DNA of 64,000 nt from Paenibacillus endophyticus (GTDB lineage: Bacteria; Bacillota; Bacilli; Paenibacillales; Paenibacillaceae). The position numbers and the translations under genes are program-made. The stretch spans positions 1 to 64,000 of the forward strand of contig NZ_JACHXW010000030.1 of the NCBI RefSeq assembly GCF_014192395.1. The letters run 5' to 3'. This document shows, in pieces, positions 43,114 to 49,820 of this stretch (the stretch's first letter is position 1; each line of letters opens with the position of its first letter). The notes below the pieces were generated by a model. It saw only the letters and a program-made list of their open reading frames with translations, searched no databases and had not been told where the DNA came from.

Positions 43114-44877
43114 TTAACAATTTCCTTTGTTTTGCTCTGCAAAAGCAAATCTTGCAGCAAAATTAAATTCCAACTCAAACTCGTCATAGCGCCCAGTTAA
43201 AAAAAGATAATCAGGATATTGCAGCACTGTATCCTCAGAGAGCTTGGCAACCCAAGGAGAAAAGCTTCGGCATTTTATAGCATTGTTTTGCTCGTCCATC
43301 TCCACTAATCGAAGCCAGCCGTTTCCGCCTCGGTAACGATCCTGATAATTCACCAGCATTTGAATTACTTCCTGTCTATTTTTGTTGGAGCGAACTTGAT
43401 GCACGTTGCCATTAAAATGTCCATTAACAGTCATAAACACTTGTTCATACGGGAAAATAAGCTGTTCCCATATGAATGCACCATTCTCTGATTGATGCGG
43501 TACGTTTGTTTCACCATCAGGAAGCATATAGATCAGGTCGTGAGATACTAGAATAGTTGGATAATTAGCATACTTATTTAATATTTCCTTGCACCAAGCT
43601 GCGTCCTCATGCAGATTTTTCATATCGACCAATAGCCACAAGTAGCAGTAACTGCCTGCATTTTTAATCGCATATGAGCTATAACGTGAAGGTGAGAAGC
43701 CTTTATAATAAGCTTTGCTAGCAAAGCGCTCCGGTCCGAAAAATCGAAGATACGCATGAGTATCATCGTAATCATGGTTGCCGGCAGTTGCCATATAGGC
43801 AGAATGACTCTCATCCAGCTTTAACACCGCTGACGATGCCCTATTCCATTCAACGGTAGAGTCATTATTATGAACAAAATCACCAACAAAGGCGGTCATC
43901 TCAATTTGCAAATGATGCTGCTGCTTCGCAATCCACTCTGTCTGCGCATCGAGCATTTCTGGATTCAAGTACGATTGCATTTGTGGATCAGGTACAAACA
44001 CGAAGTGATAGTTATTGTCTCCTGTAAGCTGCGGTTCTCCAGTATAGCTGCCTTTAAGAAGCTCCTCTTCTGCAGTAAAAGAAAGCAAATCTTTCGGATG
44101 AAGCGCCTGACCTGAAATTCTGATTTCCTGAATAACTCCGCTGAATAAGGAGTCGACTCGACCAGCCCATTCGGAAGCTCCGATATTCCATCCGTTTCCT
44201 TCTATAGCTGCTATACCGACAATAGGCTCAACAGGACTGTTATAATCACAGATGCCATTTACATATATCAAGGTTCTTTTAGTATCATTAACAATGGCAA
44301 TATGATGCCATTTGCCCTCATCCAAGTAACGTGACCAGCTTGTAGTAGAGGTTCTCATATTCATTGGGTGGCTGACCCATTGGATCTCCTTGCAGTTGGA
44401 CACAGACATGGTCGCCAGCACCTCAGCTTCGCCGCTTCGGTCAAGCTCTGCACCTTGCCCTTGTCGTGTTACAACTCCCATCCAGCTGTGAATCTTCTCA
44501 TCAAATGGAGCTGGCAGGCGAATAATCGCTTCAAATGTAAAGCCTTCATCAAAAATCTCATTATTTAATGGCGCATGCTCTTCTGTGCGAAAATAGTAAC
44601 CATTTCCTTTATCGTTTACATCGTTATGGAAGTGCAGGAAGGTATCAGCCCCGCTATGTTCCCACGTCATACTATTGACTGCTTCTACCGGCTCAGTATT
44701 TGTTGTCGTTGCAATTGCTAGTTTAATGCTATTGCCATTCCCGCTTTCATCCCGTATAACGAGGTCCTTCTCTTTAACAGATCCGCCTAGCACGCTTTCT
44801 AGTGAAAACCTCCAATGAGCGAGAGGTGTGAAAGGATGCTTTAATGCCATTGCATCATATGCTCGTTCATGTTTCAT
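43114..44877 (-). CDS. LamG-domain metallophosphoesterase
   Basis: The 587-residue protein has two modules. Residues ~75-275 form a LamG/concanavalin-like sandwich (FTFEAIIRLP, EGKWHHIAIVNDTKRTLIYVNG, SGVIQEIRISGQALHP). Residues ~285-540 form a calcineurin-like phosphoesterase: FVFVPDPQMQ at the usual DxH place, AFVGDFVHNND, TAGNHDYDD, LVSHDLIYM and TVNGHFNGNVH. The first motif has Gln where His is usual. No signal peptide is seen, which is odd for a LamG protein; it may be exported otherwise or act on an imported glycan. Its ATG directly follows the TAA of the HAD gene. Confidence 0.85.
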   Translation of the reverse strand: MKHERAYDAMALKHPFTPLAHWRFSLESVLGGSVKEKDLVIRDESGNGNSIKLAIATTTNTEPVEAVNSMTWEHSGADTFLHFHNDVNDKGNGYYFRTEEHAPLNNEIFDEGFTFEAIIRLPAPFDEKIHSWMGVVTRQGQGAELDRSGEAEVLATMSVSNCKEIQWVSHPMNMRTSTTSWSRYLDEGKWHHIAIVNDTKRTLIYVNGICDYNSPVEPIVGIAAIEGNGWNIGASEWAGRVDSLFSGVIQEIRISGQALHPKDLLSFTAEEELLKGSYTGEPQLTGDNNYHFVFVPDPQMQSYLNPEMLDAQTEWIAKQQHHLQIEMTAFVGDFVHNNDSTVEWNRASSAVLKLDESHSAYMATAGNHDYDDTHAYLRFFGPERFASKAYYKGFSPSRYSSYAIKNAGSYCYLWLLVDMKNLHEDAAWCKEILNKYANYPTILVSHDLIYMLPDGETNVPHQSENGAFIWEQLIFPYEQVFMTVNGHFNGNVHQVRSNKNRQEVIQMLVNYQDRYRGGNGWLRLVEMDEQNNAIKCRSFSPWVAKLSEDTVLQYPDYLFLTGRYDEFELEFNFAARFAFAEQNKGNC

Positions 44878-45420
44878 TTACATAACCTCCACTGCTTTGT
44901 TCATGAATAACGCCCTTACATCCAGCCAATTGTTTACTCTCGTAAAGCCTGTTGCAAATCGATTATGAGGGGCACTATACAATATCCCTTTCCCTCTGAA
45001 TAACTGAAGCTGATTCACATTGTCATCAATTAAGTAATCAGCGTGAATGATGCTTTTATCTCCGCAAAATACGATATGACTATCTGGAATGCTAGGAAAA
45101 TGCTCCTTAAGCCATTCGTACTTTGCCTTAAAGGAAGCCGGCACCTCCATCGCTGCTGTTGCAATGAAAATCTCATATTGCTCCTGGAGCTCAAGGATTA
45201 CCGTCTGACTATCCGAAATGACATCTAGCCCTCTGAAAAACGTTTCAGAAGTATAAAAGCTCTCGATTTCTTTTCGAAAATGCGGTCTGACTTGAATCAA
45301 GTTTTTACTTTTAAGCTCATCTTCAGTAACATCCTGATCATATAGTTGATTAAATAATTTCAGAAGTGAGATTGATGTATTGGCAATAACCTCATCCATA
45401 TCTATAGCAATCCGCTTCAA
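44878..45420 (-). CDS. HAD-superfamily 5'(3')-deoxyribonucleotidase-type phosphatase
   Basis: The 180-residue protein resembles the NT5C group. RIAIDMDEVIANTS supplies the DxD nucleophile motif, FIATAAM the second motif with Thr, and ADYLIDDNVNQL the acidic motif IV. Such enzymes remove 5' or 3' phosphate from nucleoside monophosphates, although related ones act on other small phosphates. It is the first structural gene after the DeoR regulator (74-base gap), and its stop is immediately followed by the LamG-phosphoesterase start. Confidence 0.82.
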   Translation of the reverse strand: MKRIAIDMDEVIANTSISLLKLFNQLYDQDVTEDELKSKNLIQVRPHFRKEIESFYTSETFFRGLDVISDSQTVILELQEQYEIFIATAAMEVPASFKAKYEWLKEHFPSIPDSHIVFCGDKSIIHADYLIDDNVNQLQLFRGKGILYSAPHNRFATGFTRVNNWLDVRALFMNKAVEVM

Positions 45421-45494
45421 ATTCTAGTTCCTCCTGCTCATCTAAGCTGTCTATTCTGTGTAGCCCCTTCTTCAAACAAAACTTCTTCTATTCG

Positions 45495-46271
45495 CTACTC
45501 TGCCTCAGCTATGAAAACCCGTATATCTCTATCCGACAAATATTGCTTCCATTCCGGACTGCAGTGCTTGTCTGTAATAAACATATAGACATCATCCAAG
45601 GGACATACATTAGCAAAGGTCGTTCTTCCTAGCTTCGAGGAATCCGCCAGGATGAACGCTTCATCAGCTCTATCCATCATCATTCTTGAAATTTTGGCCT
45701 CGGACAACTCATAGTCGGTAATTCCATCTACTAAAGAAACCCCTCCAGCTGAGATAAACGCTTTGTTCACTCGTAATTGATTGAGCACCAAATCAGCCAA
45801 CGGACCTTCTACTGATTTTTGTCGCTTGTTAACTTCACCGCCAATGAAAATGATTCTTCCCGGAAAGCTCTCAAGAGCCAGCAGCAGTGTCGGCGTCGAA
45901 TGGGTAATGATCGTCACGTCCCTACTTTCTCCCAGGTTGCGAATAATTTCAATGGTGGTTGTGCCATTGCCAAGCATGACTGTATCTCCATCATTGATTA
46001 AAGCTGCTGCTTGTTTTCCGATTGCTGCCTTTTCCTCCGCATTAAGCCTTGTCTTAATTTCGTAAGGAAGCTCCTGTGAATCCGATTCAAGCTTGACTGC
46101 TCCTCCGTGCACCTTTTTCAAATTGCCTTCCCGATCGAGACGCTCCAAATCTCTGCGAATCGTCTCAGCAGATACTTGCAGCTGATCAGCCAGAACCGGA
46201 ACTTCAACCCGGCCGTCCCTTCTTAACGCCTCTAAAATTCTCTTCTTTCTTTTCTCGAACGACAGAGACAT
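45495..46271 (-). CDS. DeoR/GlpR-family transcriptional regulator
   Basis: The 258-residue protein has a DeoR-type N-terminal winged helix (KRILEALRRDGRVEVPVLADQLQVSAETIRRDLERLDREG, then LKKVHGGAV) and a C-terminal sugar-phosphate sensor (DeoRC) domain with GGEVNKRQKSVEGPLA and FISAGGVS. Family members are repressors released by phosphorylated sugars. The ATG at 46271 is preferred to 46277 because GAGGTTTGCAT precedes it at normal distance. It heads the phosphoester cluster and probably controls it from the TTGTGG motifs upstream. Confidence 0.92.
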   Translation of the reverse strand: MSLSFEKRKKRILEALRRDGRVEVPVLADQLQVSAETIRRDLERLDREGNLKKVHGGAVKLESDSQELPYEIKTRLNAEEKAAIGKQAAALINDGDTVMLGNGTTTIEIIRNLGESRDVTIITHSTPTLLLALESFPGRIIFIGGEVNKRQKSVEGPLADLVLNQLRVNKAFISAGGVSLVDGITDYELSEAKISRMMMDRADEAFILADSSKLGRTTFANVCPLDDVYMFITDKHCSPEWKQYLSDRDIRVFIAEAE

Positions 46272-46308
46272 ATGCAAACCTCACATTCAAAATATTTGCA
46301 TCACTTTT

Positions 46309-46440
46309 TTGTGGATTATTATTGTTTATTGTGGATTAATTACAATCTTAATACCGAAATGTCAGCTGAGAGTTAACTACTCGTGGATTTTATGTTAATT
46401 TTACATGTTTTACTGATTTGAAAACCACAATATTCCACAA
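46309..46440 (-). promoter_or_regulatory. Cluster of TTGTGG motifs, probable DeoR operator
   Basis: TTGTGGATTA occurs at 46309-46318 and again at 46329-46338, exactly 20 bases apart. GTGGATTT follows at 46383-46390. On the other strand two TTGTGG motifs lie 10 bases apart (complements of 46425-46430 and 46435-46440). Helically phased direct repeats are usual DeoR-family sites, and this lies directly before the DeoR gene. Confidence 0.6.
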
Positions 46441-46554
46441 ATCATGACTGTTTTCAAAAATGCTATTGGCGTTTGTGTTGGTTTTGGCTGATGGTTCCTG
46501 CTTCTAAAACAACAAAAAAAGCCCAAGCTATACGCTTAAGCTTTAATCACACAT
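46441..46554. other. Intergenic spacer
   Basis: Nothing definite is seen except a weak A/T-rich and GCTT/AAGC hairpin near 46510-46545 that could end transcription on the plus strand. Confidence 0.35.
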
Positions 46555-46780
46555 TCCGATGACACATCAGGGCAGGCCCACTATCCGACCAATCAAGCGT
46601 GAGCATTCGAAACCCTTCGAAGTAGCAGCCCGTTGCATGATCCTTAAATCGAGAAAGGTGTTTAGGCCTTGCTGCGATTCCGTTCAAACATGGAATCATC
46701 GATCACCAATACGGATACACGGTTTTCACCAGTGATCGGACGAATCTTATCGTAGTGGAGGAACTATGCAAGGACAAAAG
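46555..46780 (-). mobile_element. IS4-type (DDE) transposase fragment
   Basis: The minus strand reads IRPITGENRVSVLVIDDSMF, then ERNRSKA and a stop, with continuing fragments resembling VFDHATGCYFEGFRMLTLDWSD in shifted frames. This is the stretch around the first catalytic Asp of IS4-group transposases (VLVIDDSLYDRSRSKKVELLARVYDH..GFRMLTLGWTDG). Nothing else of the element remains. Confidence 0.7.
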
Positions 46781-46929
46781 TCCATTAAAATCTCAAATGT
46801 GTCAAATGAGCTACTTTAGCGCCCACGCAGTCCGTTAGAACCTTCATTATAGAAATTCCATCATTTTTCAACAGCCAGATATATAGACTTTCGCTCCTTA
46901 ATCGAATGTGCTGTTACACACACACGAAG

Positions 46930-46972
46930 CAGTTGGAGAAAAATCAATCGTTTTCCTCCAACTGCTTTTTGT
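46930..46972. terminator. Rho-independent terminator
   Basis: GCAGTTGGAG and CTCCAACTGC form a 10-bp stem with extra AAAA/TTTT pairing in the loop. U-run TTTTT lies on the plus side, AAAAAG precedes on the minus side. It lies immediately beyond the malic enzyme stop. Confidence 0.75.
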
Positions 46973-46975
46973 AAT

Positions 46976-48409
46976 TCACCCTTTTTTCTGCTCTGATCGA
47001 TCAAGCCGGTACTCAAGAGGAATACGGCGGGCGACTTTCGTTTCAATTGCAGCCTTGATTACTGCATCGCGCACTTTGTCAACAACGCTCTCGTTGAATA
47101 TACTTGGGATAATGTACTGCTCACTCCGTTCATCGTCTGTTACAACTGAGGCGATAGCAACGGCAGCGGCTAATTTCATTTCTTCATTAATAGTCGCTGC
47201 TCTACAATCAAGGGCACCGCGAAATATGCCGGGAAAACAAAGCACATTGTTAATCTGATTCGGATAATCGCTGCGCCCTGTTGCAATAACGCGCACTAGT
47301 GGTTCGGCAATGTCTGGCTCAATCTCTGGCTCTGGATTGGCCATGGCAAATACGATCGCTTCAGTAGCCATTTTTTCTATATGCTCTACTGTTAAAACAC
47401 CAGGCTGAGAAACGCCGATAAATACATCAGCATTGTCTATCGCTTCCAACAAACCACCCGCCACGTAATGTAATTGTTGCTGCTCCGATAACCACTGCCA
47501 CATTGGATTGTCATAGGATTCTTGCGGATTTAGTGCACCATACCGATCTACTGCGACTAGATGCTGTACACCTGCTGCCAACAGCATTTTGCAGCAAGCA
47601 GAGCCAGCAGAGCCAATTCCATTCACAACAATTTTAATATCCGTGATTGATTTACCTACTACTTTTAGAGCATTAATTAAGCCTGCGAGTACAACAACGG
47701 CTGTTCCGTGCTGATCATCGTGAAATACAGGAATATCTAGCTCTGCAGACAATCTCTTTTCTATTTCAAAACAGCGCGGCGCGCTTATGTCTTCCAAATT
47801 AATTCCACCAAAAATGGGAGCTAATTGCTTAATCGCTTGAATCAATTGCTCAGTATCCTGTGTATCTAAGCAGATAGGAAATGCGTCAACTCCCGCTAGC
47901 TGTTTAAACAGCATCGCCTTACCTTCCATAACAGGAATCGCTGCAAGAGGACCAATATTACCAAGCCCAAGTACAGCAGTACCATCCGTTACAACAGCAA
48001 CAGTATTACGTTTAATCGTTAATGAGAAAGCTTTCTTCGGATTTTCTTCTATCGCTTTACACACTCTTGCGACACCGGGCGTATATACTTTAGATAAATC
48101 ACTTCTATTTTTAATACGTGCTTTGGGCTCCACACTGATTTTCCCACCGAGATGAGCAAGAAAAATACTGTCAGACACATTAATTAATCGAACATGGGAT
48201 AAGCTTTTAACCGAATCAACTACATGCTGATAAGAACTATCAGATACATTGACCGTAATGTCACGAGTCGTCATATGCTTGCCTGATGAAATTACATCTA
48301 TTGCAACTACATCTCCACTTGCTTGACTAATCGCATTAACAATTTCTCCAAATGTCGCTGCATTTTTATCCATTTCTAGTCGTAAAATGACAGTCGTACT
48401 TACAGACAT
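46976..48409 (-). CDS. NAD-dependent malic enzyme with N-terminal ACT-like domain
   Basis: The 477-residue protein has an ACT-like domain at residues 1-80 (TTVILRLEMDKNAATFGEIVNAI), then a malic enzyme core. SKVYTPGVARVCKAI starts the catalytic part, TIKRNTVAVVTDGTAVLGLGNIGP contains the catalytic Lys region, DDQHGTAVVVLAG the metal-binding region, and VVNGIGSAGSACCKMLLAAG the nucleotide fold. It oxidatively decarboxylates malate to pyruvate, as the YtsJ/MleA types do. The usual spacing of ~80 residues before the YTPGVA motif confirms an ACT-linked form. It stands alone, with a terminator after it. Confidence 0.93.
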   Translation of the reverse strand: MSVSTTVILRLEMDKNAATFGEIVNAISQASGDVVAIDVISSGKHMTTRDITVNVSDSSYQHVVDSVKSLSHVRLINVSDSIFLAHLGGKISVEPKARIKNRSDLSKVYTPGVARVCKAIEENPKKAFSLTIKRNTVAVVTDGTAVLGLGNIGPLAAIPVMEGKAMLFKQLAGVDAFPICLDTQDTEQLIQAIKQLAPIFGGINLEDISAPRCFEIEKRLSAELDIPVFHDDQHGTAVVVLAGLINALKVVGKSITDIKIVVNGIGSAGSACCKMLLAAGVQHLVAVDRYGALNPQESYDNPMWQWLSEQQQLHYVAGGLLEAIDNADVFIGVSQPGVLTVEHIEKMATEAIVFAMANPEPEIEPDIAEPLVRVIATGRSDYPNQINNVLCFPGIFRGALDCRAATINEEMKLAAAVAIASVVTDDERSEQYIIPSIFNESVVDKVRDAVIKAAIETKVARRIPLEYRLDRSEQKKG

Positions 48410-48667
48410 CGAATGTCTCCTTCGTAAATTTATTTTCGTATCTCAATTCATAGCTCCAGATAGCTACATAACGCATCGTGATAGATACGTTTGTATGTCG
48501 CATTCACAATATTCAATAAATGGATAGAGTAGCTGTTTGTTCACGTCTGTAGTGTCCTAGAATCTCCTATCAGCAGTAAACTCCCCATGAGTATAGCCTG
48601 TCTGTAACAAGACTAACCCTGCTAAGTATCATTGTTATTGACAGGCTAATGCGTGAAACAATCAATA

Positions 48668-49720
48668 TCAGTTGACTTTAGACATTGAGGCAATATGGTC
48701 TACTAATCTCATAATCAAGGTAACGGCTTCGGCTCTGGTTGAGTAACCGTCTGGAGCAAACTTATTCTTGCCTCTTCCCTTGACTATGTCCATGTCCGTA
48801 GCTGTTGCAATGGCTGGGTAAGCCCAATCTGGAACTTGGTCCGCATCATCATAGGCGAGCGCAGGACTCAAATTCTTCATCTTGTCTTCGTACCCAATTA
48901 CACGCATGAGCATGACCGTCATCTCAGAGCGGTTAATCCATTGGGATGGTCTGAACATGGCGTCATCATACCCTTTCACCAATCCAGCAGCAACCGCTTG
49001 CGATACATGGGATTTTGCAAACTGTGGAATTTGCTCATAATCTTTAAATGTCTGTGCTTGGACAGATGGAGAAGACAGAGCCAGCGCTCTTGAAAGCATT
49101 GTGGTGAATTCAGCCCGAGTAACCTCCTTGTTTGGAGCGAATGTGCCATTTGGATATCCTTTAATCCACCCCATTGCCGTCGCTCTTACAATGTTTTCCT
49201 CTGCCCAATGGCCTTTTGTGTCAAGATAGTTACCCGAAATGACGACCTTCAACGATTGACCTGGTTCTGAAGTTGCACTGCTACCACCGCCGTCAACCAG
49301 CTTGACGCGAGTTAATTGAATGGTAGCATCGCCTTCACTTATAGCTTCGAATCGCAACGAGGCAAAGTGTACATCGCCGCTTTCGCCCATGGCATTGCCA
49401 ACCTTCGTATGTGCGAATATAATTTTCCCGTTCTCAACAATCGATGGGACTGTGAAGCCTTCCCAAGTTGTAGATGCTTGACGGAATTTCAATACATTAG
49501 GGTCGTAGGATAGACGAAGTTCATATCCAAAAACGTTCTTCGCGCTATGGCCTTCAACAGTGACTACCACTTCATCGCCAACTTTTGCATTGCCGATGGA
49601 GCTGCTTAATAAAAAAAAGGGATTTTCATCAGCGTTAGCCATGATCGGCATCATCGTGAATAGCAGAAGCATAGACAACAGAAGCTTAGACAGTAGCAAC
49701 GGCAATTTTTGAATCTCCAA
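48668..49720 (-). CDS. Secreted cohesin-domain protein with three SLH repeats
   Basis: The 350-residue protein has a signal peptide (residues 1-31, ending MANADENP), a type I cohesin-like domain (~38-160: KVGDEVVVTVEGHSAKNVFGYELRLSYDPNVLKF, GESGDVHFASLRFEAI) and three S-layer homology repeats (~165-345: GHWAEENIVRATAMGWIKGYPNGTFAPNKEVTRAEF, and so on). SLH repeats bind pyruvylated cell-wall polymer, so the cohesin is displayed on the cell surface. It lies just downstream of the esterase that ends with a dockerin, behind the terminator-like hairpin at 49769-49806. Together they could form a small surface scaffold. Confidence 0.88.
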   Translation of the reverse strand: MEIQKLPLLLSKLLLSMLLLFTMMPIMANADENPFFLLSSSIGNAKVGDEVVVTVEGHSAKNVFGYELRLSYDPNVLKFRQASTTWEGFTVPSIVENGKIIFAHTKVGNAMGESGDVHFASLRFEAISEGDATIQLTRVKLVDGGGSSATSEPGQSLKVVISGNYLDTKGHWAEENIVRATAMGWIKGYPNGTFAPNKEVTRAEFTTMLSRALALSSPSVQAQTFKDYEQIPQFAKSHVSQAVAAGLVKGYDDAMFRPSQWINRSEMTVMLMRVIGYEDKMKNLSPALAYDDADQVPDWAYPAIATATDMDIVKGRGKNKFAPDGYSTRAEAVTLIMRLVDHIASMSKVN

Positions 49721-49768
49721 TTGAATCGTCTCCCTTGTTCATAGAACGGATAGTTGAGAAACAGGTCC

Positions 49769-49806
49769 AAGGGTATTGACCGAATAAAGCTTAGGCGATA
49801 CCCTTG
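49769..49806 (-). terminator. Hairpin terminator after the esterase gene
   Basis: CCAAGGGTAT and ATACCCTTGG form a perfect 10-bp stem. It lies between the esterase stop and the cohesin-SLH start, so the two genes may be only partly co-transcribed. Confidence 0.7.
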
Positions 49807-49820
49807 GGCTGTTTTAAAAA

